Shown: one piece after another, positions 1-7,554 of the stretch
Numbering within the stretch: position 1 is the first letter of the stretch
Layout of the letters: each line of letters starts with the position of its first letter
Source of the DNA: JBGTCD01 sp041749015
GTDB taxonomy: Bacteria > Bacteroidota > Bacteroidia > Cytophagales > Cyclobacteriaceae
Assembly: GCA_041749015.1 (NCBI GenBank)
Contig: JBGTCD010000062.1
Location: 1-20,117, forward strand
Length of the DNA stretch: 20,117 nt
Direction: 5' to 3'
Notes under the pieces: model-generated
What the model was told of the DNA's origin: nothing
The model's input: only the letters and a program-made list of their open reading frames with translations
Database searches by the model: none
Program-made: the position numbers and the translations under genes

Positions 1-2
1 AG

Positions 3-914
3 GCAGAAATCATGGAAATTTGTGATACCATTCATGAACATGGCGGACAGGTCTATATGGACGGTGCCAATATGAATGCCCAGGTGGGACTGATCTCTCC
101 CGCCAATATTGGTGCTGATGTATGCCATCTCAACCTCCATAAAACATTCTGCATCCCGCACGGTGGTGGTGGCCCCGGTGTAGGGCCTATCGGAGTGGCC
201 GCGCATCTGGTATCTTTTCTGCCCGGTCATCCCATGGTCACAACCGGCGGCAAAGCTGCCATACCGAGTATTTCTGCAGCCCCCTGGGGTAGTGCAAGCA
301 TCCTCACCATCTCTTATGCGTATATCAAGATGATGGGTTTTGATGGGCTGAAAAAGGCCACCCAGGTAGCCATATTAAATGCCAATTACATCAAAGCCCG
401 CCTCGATGGGCATTATAAAGTGCTGTATTCCGGGAAAAACGGGCGTGCTGCACACGAGATGATTATTGATTGCCGTGAATATAAATCACTTGGAATAGAG
501 GTAGAAGACCTGGCCAAAAGGCTGATGGATTATGGGTATCATGCCCCTACGGTTTCGTTCCCTGTTGCCGGTACTATGATGATAGAGCCGACAGAGAGCG
601 AGACTTTGGAAGAACTTGACCGGTTCTGTGAGGCGATGATTAGCATCAAAGCAGAGATTGATGAGGTAGCCATTGGCAAAGCCGATAAGGATAATAATGT
701 GCTAAAAAATGCCCCACATACTGCCGGAATGGCACTGGGAGACCAATGGGATTACCCATACTCCAGGACTAAAGCCGTATATCCTGCCGATTGGGTACGC
801 GAACGGAAATTCTGGCCTTCGGTGGCACGGATTGATAGCGCTTATGGTGATCGAAATCTGGTATGCAGTTGTCTGCCAATCTCCGCCTATGAGGAAGCAG
901 AGGAAGCGGTATGA
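3..914 (+). CDS. gcvP: Glycine dehydrogenase (decarboxylating), P-protein, C-terminal part (5' truncated by window edge)
   Basis: The protein is the P-protein of the glycine cleavage system: a PLP enzyme that decarboxylates glycine and passes the aminomethyl group to lipoyl-H protein. The visible 304 codons are the C-terminal third of a family that is usually about 950-970 residues; the reading frame is already open at base 3, so the true start lies upstream of the window. The signature stretch HLNLHKTFCIPHGGGGPG is present, and its lysine (codon 141-143) is the expected PLP Schiff-base lysine. The preceding GQVYMDGANMNAQVG segment and the C-terminal block with RTKAVYP and FWPSVARID are also typical. 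The stop codon at 912-914 lies inside the 3' end of the opposing rlmB-type gene, a 28 bp convergent overlap. Identification is secure; nothing unusual is seen in the visible part. Confidence 0.97.
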   Translation, partial: AEIMEICDTIHEHGGQVYMDGANMNAQVGLISPANIGADVCHLNLHKTFCIPHGGGGPGVGPIGVAAHLVSFLPGHPMVTTGGKAAIPSISAAPWGSASILTISYAYIKMMGFDGLKKATQVAILNANYIKARLDGHYKVLYSGKNGRAAHEMIIDCREYKSLGIEVEDLAKRLMDYGYHAPTVSFPVAGTMMIEPTESETLEELDRFCEAMISIKAEIDEVAIGKADKDNNVLKNAPHTAGMALGDQWDYPYSRTKAVYPADWVRERKFWPSVARIDSAYGDRNLVCSCLPISAYEEAEEAV

Positions 915-1678
915 TGGCGCTGCCGCACCACTTCAAAAAGCACTAATGCTGTAGCTACCGAGACATTCAGGGAATCTACCTTGCCGTACATGGGAATTTT
1001 TACCAGTTGGTCACAGATTCTTAGGATGTCAGGGGAAATGCCGTCTTCCTCCGAACCCATGATCAAGGCTACCGGACCTGAAAGCTCCCCCACATAAAAA
1101 TTGGTGACTGCCTTTTCGGTGCAGCCGATGGTAGCAATTCCGCTTTCTTTGAGATAGGTAACGGCCTCTTTAAGCCTGGGTACCCGGCAAACAGGGATGT
1201 GGTTAAGGGCACCGGCAGAAGTCTTCATGGCATCGCTATTAATGATTGCTGATTCCTTTTCAGGAATTACAATACAATGCACACCGGCACCCTCTGCTGA
1301 ACGGGTGATGGCTCCAAAATTTCTAACATCTGTTATCCGGTCAAGAACTAATACGAAGGGCATTTCTCCACGCTGCCATACCTGGTCGATGACATGGTCT
1401 AAGGAAGCGTAAACGATGGGGGAAAGAAAGCAAACCACACCCTGGTGGTGTTTCATCGTAAAGCGATTGAGCCGCTCCATGGGGACTTTAGATATCTTGA
1501 CTCCGGAACGGCTTGCGATATCCATAACCTCCTTTACCGTGTCAGAAGGTGGGCCGGCATTAATGTACAAGCGTTCTATTTCCTTGCCTGCTTTGAGGGC
1601 TTCCAGCACCGCTCGAGAGCCAAAGATCATGTTCTCGGGTGCCTTTCTTTTTATATACCTATTCGGGCTTTTCTCCAT
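887..1678 (-). CDS. rlmB: TrmH/SpoU-family 23S rRNA (guanosine-2'-O)-methyltransferase, RlmB type
   Basis: The 263-residue protein is a SPOUT-class RNA 2'-O-ribose methyltransferase. By family it probably modifies G2251 (E. coli numbering) of 23S rRNA, but the exact site is inferred. The N-terminal RNA-binding domain begins at the MIFGSRAVLEALKAG segment (residues 17-31) and the knotted catalytic domain follows. All three SpoU motifs are visible: motif 1 with N120-FGAI-R126 and downstream E129, motif 2 IMGSEEDGIS (206-215), and motif 3 with IPM...DSLNVSVATAL (228-245). Length is normal. The chosen ATG start lies 28 bp inside the end of the upstream GWxTD gene, so the two are probably co-transcribed and translationally coupled; an alternative ATG at residue 17 (base 1630) would remove the overlap and still keep the domain. 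The 3' end overlaps gcvP by 28 bp. RlmB versus a sister TrmH-type enzyme cannot be decided absolutely from sequence alone. Confidence 0.9.
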   Translation of the reverse strand: MEKSPNRYIKRKAPENMIFGSRAVLEALKAGKEIERLYINAGPPSDTVKEVMDIASRSGVKISKVPMERLNRFTMKHHQGVVCFLSPIVYASLDHVIDQVWQRGEMPFVLVLDRITDVRNFGAITRSAEGAGVHCIVIPEKESAIINSDAMKTSAGALNHIPVCRVPRLKEAVTYLKESGIATIGCTEKAVTNFYVGELSGPVALIMGSEEDGISPDILRICDQLVKIPMYGKVDSLNVSVATALVLFEVVRQRHHTASSASS

Positions 1679-2865
1679 AAGTCTACTACGCGCATCCAGC
1701 TTTTTTCAAATCTACTATTTCTTACCAGTACATACTGCTCTGGCGAAAAAATATTTCCGGCTTTTACAAAAGTATACCGCATTCTCGGGCTATCCCTGGA
1801 TTCCAGGTAATACCAAACTTCCGATTCCTGTGACCGCACTACCTCATCCGGAGGCCCAAATACAATATACATCATCCCCATATCATTCTTCCACCCTTGT
1901 TTATATGTAGTGAATAAGGCATTGGCCTCCTCCACACGCCGGTAATAGTTTCTTATAAGGGTTTGAGCCCGATTAGGTGATCCGGTAAGGTCAATCCAGA
2001 ATTGGTCAAAATCCTTTTTTTCAAGCCCCGGTTTGTTCAGAGATTGAAACTCTTTACGGGTGGTGATGTAGATCAGTGGCGGAATCAGGCTGCTTAATGT
2101 AGCTTGTTTGGGATAGAAAGGATCTTCTGCCCTGAAAGAAACCCCGGAAAGAGTAGTGGTATCTTCCTGTAAAAAATACAAGCCTTCAGAAGAAAATTTA
2201 ACCTGGGCCCCTGGTAGAATCGAAAATACAGAATCCAGGTCGAGACCCTTCGGTGCGCCAGCCCTTTCGGTCAGCATCGGGGGGTCTGCTGCTGGAAATG
2301 GCGACTTGTATAAAAACCCCGTCACCTCTCTTTGAGATAAAACGTCTATAGGGTGCTCTAAAGAAATAAAATTATGCAAAGCAGGCAGTCTGGATTCGGC
2401 ATCCGCCAAATGGATACCATGGAAATAATGCTCCCTCAGAGGGAAATCATACCAATATTCCATACTGCTAAAATTGCTCAATACCTGCAATATTAAAAGA
2501 TGGTGGTCCTGCACATCTCCTATGGATATTTGGAAGAAATGGGACTGGTCCTTCTCGCCTATGTAAAATTCTTGAATGGCTGCCGTATCTACCCTGGTCT
2601 TGGTTTTAGAATCATAGCCCGCAGCAAGCTCAAAAACAAAGAAATAGTCCTTTAGCTCTGCTTTGGGTTGGTTAAGACTGAGCTCCAGATACAAAACCCA
2701 GTCCTTACCAGCCTTTAGAGTTTTACCTGTCACGGTTATTTCCCTGTCGGGATCATAATGATAAAGGATATTCTTTTCACTAAAAGCCGTTTGGGCACTA
2801 GCCTGTAATGCAGCCAGCATCACCAATGCGCTTACCACCAATAAATAAATCCGATACAAAACCAT
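1651..2865 (-). CDS. GWxTD domain-containing secreted protein
   Basis: The 404-residue protein starts with a clear signal peptide: a short charged N-terminus, a hydrophobic core (residues about 5-20) and an ASA/Q cleavage site near residue 24, so export to the periplasm or outer membrane is expected. The middle part looks beta-rich. The C-terminal part matches the GWxTD domain widespread in Bacteroidota: the segment YKQGWKNDMGMMYIVFGPPD (residues 321-340), then EVWYY and LRVVD-like blocks. The name-giving motif is GWKND here, with Asn where Thr is usual. The molecular function of the family is not established. The gene is the first of a minus-strand pair with the rlmB-type gene, which it overlaps by 28 bp. 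Upstream is an 89 bp divergent region shared with the methyltransferase gene at 2955. The family call is confident; no function is proposed. Confidence 0.88.
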   Translation of the reverse strand: MVLYRIYLLVVSALVMLAALQASAQTAFSEKNILYHYDPDREITVTGKTLKAGKDWVLYLELSLNQPKAELKDYFFVFELAAGYDSKTKTRVDTAAIQEFYIGEKDQSHFFQISIGDVQDHHLLILQVLSNFSSMEYWYDFPLREHYFHGIHLADAESRLPALHNFISLEHPIDVLSQREVTGFLYKSPFPAADPPMLTERAGAPKGLDLDSVFSILPGAQVKFSSEGLYFLQEDTTTLSGVSFRAEDPFYPKQATLSSLIPPLIYITTRKEFQSLNKPGLEKKDFDQFWIDLTGSPNRAQTLIRNYYRRVEEANALFTTYKQGWKNDMGMMYIVFGPPDEVVRSQESEVWYYLESRDSPRMRYTFVKAGNIFSPEQYVLVRNSRFEKSWMRVVDLWRKARIGI

Positions 2866-2921
2866 AACTGCGATAGTTTCGAAAATTATAAAATTCCCCG
2901 AAGGAATCAGTTATTTTACCT

Positions 2922-2929
2922 TAATTTTG
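2922..2929 (+). promoter_or_regulatory. Candidate Bacteroidota -7 promoter box (TAATTTTG) for the 2955 methyltransferase gene
   Basis: The octamer TAATTTTG exactly fits the Bacteroidota -7 consensus TAnnTTTG and lies 25 bp before the ATG, giving a very short leader. No convincing TTTG element is seen about 20 bp upstream, so the call rests on the -7 box and position only. On the other strand, bases 2881-2888 read TAATTTTC (one mismatch), a possible partner promoter for the divergent GWxTD gene. Confidence 0.4.
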
Positions 2930-2931
2930 TG

Positions 2932-2991
2932 CCTCCGAAACGAGAAATTAGCACATGTCTGTATATACAACGGAAATTACCTCCGAAACGA
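2932..2991 (+). repeat. 12-bp direct repeat (CCTCCGAAACGA) flanking the 2955 start codon
   Basis: The sequence CCTCCGAAACGA occurs at 2932-2943, just after the candidate -7 box, and again at 2980-2991 inside the coding sequence, 48 bp apart. The two copies straddle the start codon. It may be a coincidence or a regulator-binding pair; nothing else supports either. Confidence 0.35.
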
Positions 2992-3728
2992 TACCCTCTG
3001 ATAATCCTATTCACCAAAGATTGCTCAAAGCTTATATCCTGGCACAACCACTTGTAAAAGGATCGGTACTCGAACTGGGTTGTGGAGAAGGCAGGGGACT
3101 GGATATGCTGGCACCAAAAGCAGACTCCTATACAGCTTTGGATAAAATTGGGCAGATTTTGGAACAACTAAAAAAAAAATATCCGAAGGTAGCTTTCATT
3201 CAGGCTGATATTCCACCATTACCCATGTTTGAGGTTGATCAATTTGATACTATTATCAGTTTTCAGGTGATTGAACACATCAAAAATGATAGAGAATTTC
3301 TCTCGGAGATTTACCGGGTATTAAAGCCCGGAGGGCATGCCATCATTACTACACCCAATAAAAAAATGTCGCTAAGCAGAAATCCCTGGCATATCCGGGA
3401 ATACAGCAGGAATGAGCTGGAATCAATGGCGCAGTCCATTTTTAAAGCTGTGGAATTCAAAGGTATTGGCGGTAATGAAAAGGTGATGAATTACCATGAA
3501 AAAAATAAAGCCTCCGTAAGGAAAATCATGCGGTGGGATTTCCTTAACCTGCAGTACAGGCTGCCAAGGTTTATGCTTCGGTATCCTTTTGAAGTCTTAA
3601 ACAGAATGAACCGTAAACAACTTCACAATACCCCCGATGCCTTATCAGCATCCATCACCAGCGATAACTATCTGCTCACCGAGGGTAATGACCAGTCCCT
3701 GGACTGGTTCGTGATTTTAAAGAAATAA
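2955..3728 (+). CDS. Class I SAM-dependent methyltransferase
   Basis: The 257-residue protein has the Rossmann-like SAM fold. Motif I is VLELGCGEG (residues 38-46), the acidic residue that would bind the ribose hydroxyls is D63 in TALDK, the adenine-region motif is QADIPPL (83-89), and the motif IV region is FDTIISFQVIEHI (97-109) followed by VLKPGGHAIITTPN (122-135). This arrangement is of the Methyltransf_11/25/31 type and gives no substrate. The C-terminal 100 residues are basic and not distinctive. It stands alone on the plus strand between two minus-strand units; its stop codon abuts the stop codon of the convergent DUF2723 gene with no base between them. A role in lipid, quinone or glycan methylation is possible but cannot be chosen from the sequence. 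The ATG is preceded by a plausible promoter box at 2922. Confidence 0.85.
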   Translation: MSVYTTEITSETIPSDNPIHQRLLKAYILAQPLVKGSVLELGCGEGRGLDMLAPKADSYTALDKIGQILEQLKKKYPKVAFIQADIPPLPMFEVDQFDTIISFQVIEHIKNDREFLSEIYRVLKPGGHAIITTPNKKMSLSRNPWHIREYSRNELESMAQSIFKAVEFKGIGGNEKVMNYHEKNKASVRKIMRWDFLNLQYRLPRFMLRYPFEVLNRMNRKQLHNTPDALSASITSDNYLLTEGNDQSLDWFVILKK

Positions 3729-6695
3729 TTACCTGGGTCTGGTCATACTGCCAAGATCCTGCATGATTCTCTCATACTGATCTTCGAAATACTCTGCCTT
3801 TTCCAACTCCCCATTCTCAAAAAACATCCTCTGCACCTCACCTACTACTGTGACGCTGAGCTGAATCATATAGCCAAATTCCCAGTTTTGATCTACAGCA
3901 TAGTCCAGGATCTCCACGGATCTGGTAGCAAAAACATTTCCGATCTCTACAGCCTTTTCAGATTCCCCTACAGCAAATAATAAATCAATGGTCTGAAGGG
4001 TGGTATAATCATAAGGTACTGCCTTATCTGGCATCACCTCCAGGTTATAAAGCAATACCTTCCGAGCCCTTTCTTCCTGACCGCTATTGATCAATGAAAT
4101 GGCTAAGGAATTGAAGTTAGACCTATGGCCTAACACGAATCTGCGGTAGTCTTCATTATAATAAGAATTAGGATTGTCCATTTCCCTGAACTGGAACTTA
4201 TTCATCATGTTATCATAAGTCAGGTCAATATTGACCAGTTCGGCTCTCGGGCGTGGGTTCTGGACGGGCAGCAAGCGGTAGGCGTTGCCCTCCATCACGA
4301 GATATGGAGAAAGGTCAAAATTGATCTGCTCACGGGAGGTATTATTCACATACAATGGCCTGTCCCAATTAGCAGTGGCAATGAGATCGAGGATCATCAA
4401 ATCTTTTTTCTCAAGAGCATTTCTGCCCTCTTTCATTTGAAACACCATTTTATCTACCACAAGGCTGTCCATTCCTTCAGGGATGATACCCTTAGCGAGC
4501 ACTTCCTCACGGTTCACTTTCAAAGAAATACTGCTGCTTGGCAAAATGGTGTACCCTGATTGGTTTTGCAATCGGGTATCCTTGCTTCTGATAAGGGACA
4601 GATATTGATTTAAATCAATTTCGCGAATCCCTCTGTCCTCAAATGGCAGGTAATCATTAGAGCCACCCTGGCGATAATGCTCTTTGGCCAAGGAAAACGG
4701 GAAAGCCTCTGACTCATAGATTGGCTCGGTCATTTGATCAATATACCAGTCAGTGTTGAAGTAACTTAACACTACGACCCTAACGTCAGTACGGAATCCT
4801 TCCACCTCCTGGATGTACCATAGAGGAAAGGTATCATTATCCCCTCCTGTAAACATAATGGCATTTGGAGCAGTGCTGGTGAGGAAGTTTTTGGCAATAT
4901 CCACTGAAAAATAACGGTTATTTCTATTGTGGTCATCCCAACCTTGCTGGGCCATAATGGCGGGTGAAGACAAACAAATGGCCACCGCCAACCCACCGGC
5001 TATTATTTCATTTCTTTTGAATGAATTCTTTAGGCCTTCATAAATGGCCATCACCCCAAAGCCAATCCAAATAGCAAAGGCATAGAAGGATCCCACATAA
5101 ATATAATCCCGCTCCCGTGGCTCCACAGGAGGAGAATTGAGGTACAGAATAAGTGCGAGGCCGGTCAGAAAAAACAGTAAGGCCACTACTGCAAAGCTTT
5201 TCTTATCCCTGTTTAGATGAAAAAATAAGCCTAATAGTCCCAAAATCAATGGGATCATAAAGTAATTATTCCTGGCTTTATTGTTCTTTATAAAATCAGG
5301 GGGATTATCGAATGCATCCAGGATGGTGAGGTAGGAAGCATCCTGGTCATCCCCTGCCCTACCTGAAAAATTCCACATAAAATACCTGAAATACATATGC
5401 CCGATCTGGTGCTTGACCATAAAGTAGATGTTATCAAAAAAGGAGGGCTTTGCACCCTGGGCAAGACCGGTTACCTCCCTGTACCGCTGCACATGTGGGC
5501 CACTGGCACTATACATCCTCGGTAGGATGGTGGTATGATCGGGGTCATAGATATAACTGATCTTACGCTCTATCACCTCATACTTATCCTCACCTTTTCT
5601 ATAAACTTTTTCACCTTCATTGGTTCCAATAATTCTTGCTGTGAAGTATTGCCCGTGCAGAAGCGGCCTGGTACCATATTGCTCCCTTTTGAGATAGCTC
5701 ACAAAACTCATAATGTTCTCAGGGTTATTCTCATCAATTGGTGGGTTAAAATTAGAACGGACCACCACCAAAGTGTAAGATGAATACCCTATGAGTACAA
5801 AGCTGACCCCCAGTAATAACAAATTAGCGAGGGTCTTACCACGCTGCTGGGTATAAATGATACCATACACCAGGGATCCAATAAATATTACCCCAAAAAA
5901 TATGATCCCGGAGCCGAAGGGTAATCCAAATGTGTTGACAAACGACAGTTCAAAAACACCTGCGATCGATGGAAGTCCGGGGATGATAAAATTATTGATC
6001 AATAATAAAATACCACTACTCACGACCATTGTGCCTAAAATCCCCCACCTGGTAGGATTTTCATATTTTTTGAAATAATAAATCAAGCCCAGGGCCGGGA
6101 TAGTGACTAAGTTGAGCAAATGCACCCCTATAGAAAGCCCCATAATGTAGGCTAATAGAATCAACCAACGGTTGGAGGCTGCGGGATCTTCTATATGTTC
6201 CCATTTGAGCATAGCCCAAAACACAATGGCTGTAAAAAAAGATGACAAGGCATATACCTCCGCTTCAACTGCGGAAAACCAAAAAGAATCAGAAAATGTA
6301 TAGGATAGCGCGCCTATAGCTCCTGCCCCAAGAATGGCGATAAGTTGACCCCTGGATAAGATATCAGTGGGCTTGAGCTTATAGATTTTTAGCCCGATAA
6401 GCGTAATGGACCAAAACAAAAATAAAATGGTAAACCCACTTGCCAACGCGCTGGAAACGTTAATCCAGTAGGCTACCTGAGTGACATCGCCCATGGCCAA
6501 AAAGGAAAACATCCTGCCAATCAATAAGAAAAACGGTGCTCCCGGGGGATGCGGCACCATAAGTTTGTAAGCAGCAGCGATAAATTCACCGGTGTCCCAG
6601 AAACTAGCTGTTCTTTCCAGGGTCAGCAGGTATACCAGGGTGGCAATAACAAAAATAGACCAACCAGCGATGTTATTGAGTTTTTTGAAATTCAT
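3729..6695 (-). CDS. DUF2723 family polytopic membrane protein (GT-C-like, TMEM260-related)
   Basis: The 988-residue protein is a member of the large DUF2723 family that is common in Bacteroidota and related to eukaryotic TMEM260, which is known as a protein O-mannosyltransferase. The N-terminal half has about a dozen hydrophobic segments. The most conserved region is the first external loop with FWDTGEFIAAAYKL and HPPGAPFFLLIGR (roughly residues 28-65); its Asp and Glu are the likely catalytic acidic residues by analogy with GT-C enzymes. The C-terminal half, with blocks such as TGGDNDTFPLWY and a helical tail, should be extracytoplasmic. The ATG at 6693-6695 (MNFKKLNN) is chosen because family members typically begin here; a TTG six codons upstream (6711-6713) also keeps the frame open. 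It follows the 6780-7409 membrane protein on the same strand at 84 bp. Donor and acceptor are unknown; transferase activity is inferred. Confidence 0.87.
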   Translation of the reverse strand: MNFKKLNNIAGWSIFVIATLVYLLTLERTASFWDTGEFIAAAYKLMVPHPPGAPFFLLIGRMFSFLAMGDVTQVAYWINVSSALASGFTILFLFWSITLIGLKIYKLKPTDILSRGQLIAILGAGAIGALSYTFSDSFWFSAVEAEVYALSSFFTAIVFWAMLKWEHIEDPAASNRWLILLAYIMGLSIGVHLLNLVTIPALGLIYYFKKYENPTRWGILGTMVVSSGILLLINNFIIPGLPSIAGVFELSFVNTFGLPFGSGIIFFGVIFIGSLVYGIIYTQQRGKTLANLLLLGVSFVLIGYSSYTLVVVRSNFNPPIDENNPENIMSFVSYLKREQYGTRPLLHGQYFTARIIGTNEGEKVYRKGEDKYEVIERKISYIYDPDHTTILPRMYSASGPHVQRYREVTGLAQGAKPSFFDNIYFMVKHQIGHMYFRYFMWNFSGRAGDDQDASYLTILDAFDNPPDFIKNNKARNNYFMIPLILGLLGLFFHLNRDKKSFAVVALLFFLTGLALILYLNSPPVEPRERDYIYVGSFYAFAIWIGFGVMAIYEGLKNSFKRNEIIAGGLAVAICLSSPAIMAQQGWDDHNRNNRYFSVDIAKNFLTSTAPNAIMFTGGDNDTFPLWYIQEVEGFRTDVRVVVLSYFNTDWYIDQMTEPIYESEAFPFSLAKEHYRQGGSNDYLPFEDRGIREIDLNQYLSLIRSKDTRLQNQSGYTILPSSSISLKVNREEVLAKGIIPEGMDSLVVDKMVFQMKEGRNALEKKDLMILDLIATANWDRPLYVNNTSREQINFDLSPYLVMEGNAYRLLPVQNPRPRAELVNIDLTYDNMMNKFQFREMDNPNSYYNEDYRRFVLGHRSNFNSLAISLINSGQEERARKVLLYNLEVMPDKAVPYDYTTLQTIDLLFAVGESEKAVEIGNVFATRSVEILDYAVDQNWEFGYMIQLSVTVVGEVQRMFFENGELEKAEYFEDQYERIMQDLGSMTRPR

Positions 6696-6779
6696 TCCGT
6701 GATATTTCTTCAATTTGAGAATGCGAAAATAGTAAAATCTTTATGAAAGACTTTGGTGCCTAACGAATTCAATAGATTC

Positions 6780-7409
6780 TTATTTATAAACAGTCGCAAA
6801 AAATAGCAACCACATTAAAAATAGCGGGATATAAGAGGTCAAGATAATTAATGCTGCGATCCGGATTTTTTTTCCGGCAATGGCATGTATGCCATATATC
6901 AGCATCACCCAATAAAATAATTCAAAAATATTCAAAGCTTTGAGAGGATAATGCCAACGAACATCTATCTCCTGATAGTTAAAAAATTGCATCAGCGAAA
7001 AAGGGTAAAAAGCCCTGATTTCAAATAATGAAAGCTCCTTTGCCGAATTCATAAACCAGAATACTTTAATCAATTCAGGCACCACAAAAATCACTTCCGC
7101 CACCAGGGCAAGTCCCCATAGCTGCAAATAGGTGATGCGGTAGCCAAACATAAAGCACCCTACCCAAATGATAAAAGCCGTAACGGTAAATTTATAAAGG
7201 TAAACCAGCGGAATGGAAAGATACTGCAATCCGGTAATGAGCTTAAACCAGCCGAGTTTACCTTCATATTCCAAAACCTGGAATGCAGGTATTTCAAATT
7301 CTAAAAAATTCTTTTTTAGCCATAATACCAAAAAGGTCAGCAAGCATAAAAAGAGAAAATAAAGGCGCTTGTCAACCTCGACCAGCGACTTCATCAAAGG
7401 CGTCATCAT
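6780..7409 (-). CDS. Small polytopic membrane protein, family not recognised
   Basis: The 209-residue protein is strongly hydrophobic, with about five membrane-spanning segments (near residues 16-32, 63-77, 79-115 as a pair, 162-178 and 182-205). Between the third and fourth lies a loop with ELSLFEIRAFYPFSLMQFF, aromatic and possibly membrane-associated. I see no catalytic or transport motif. The topology is reminiscent of Yip1-like membrane proteins, but this is only an impression. It lies upstream of the DUF2723 gene on the same strand, 84 bp apart, and may share a transcript with it. The start is the first of two adjacent ATG codons (MMTP); MKSLVEVDKR, five codons in, is an equally plausible start. 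It is divergent from the TPR-like gene at 7555. Confidence 0.7.
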   Translation of the reverse strand: MMTPLMKSLVEVDKRLYFLFLCLLTFLVLWLKKNFLEFEIPAFQVLEYEGKLGWFKLITGLQYLSIPLVYLYKFTVTAFIIWVGCFMFGYRITYLQLWGLALVAEVIFVVPELIKVFWFMNSAKELSLFEIRAFYPFSLMQFFNYQEIDVRWHYPLKALNIFELFYWVMLIYGIHAIAGKKIRIAALIILTSYIPLFLMWLLFFATVYK

Positions 7410-7513
7410 GGGGGAAATTTGAAATATTTTTTCCCTTTTTCCTAAAGAAAATGATAATTGGGTCTGTTATTTGATGACAGGAGAATAGGTCCCTTATAAG
7501 ATTTATTATTTTA

Positions 7514-7521
7514 CAAACTTA
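7514..7521 (-). promoter_or_regulatory. Candidate Bacteroidota -7 promoter box (TAAGTTTG) reading towards the 6780-7409 gene
   Basis: On the minus strand, 7514-7521 reads TAAGTTTG, an exact TAnnTTTG match, in the 145 bp divergent region before the membrane protein gene. The implied leader is about 100 nt. No good -33 TTTG element is visible, so this is weak. No comparable box was found for the plus-strand gene at 7555. Confidence 0.3.
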
Positions 7522-7554
7522 AACAAGGGATTGAACGTTTTACCGCATTGAACC

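Noticed and set aside
1416..1910. 164-codon plus-strand frame opposite rlmB and the GWxTD gene
   Set aside because: It is entirely antisense to two well-supported coding genes and its product has no family features.
2916..3167. 83-codon minus-strand frame opposite the 2955 methyltransferase gene
   Set aside because: It is antisense to motif I of a clear methyltransferase and has no protein features.
6696..6713. TTG start six codons upstream of the DUF2723 gene start
   Set aside because: The ATG at 6695 gives the family-typical N-terminus; the extension adds only a short polar stretch.
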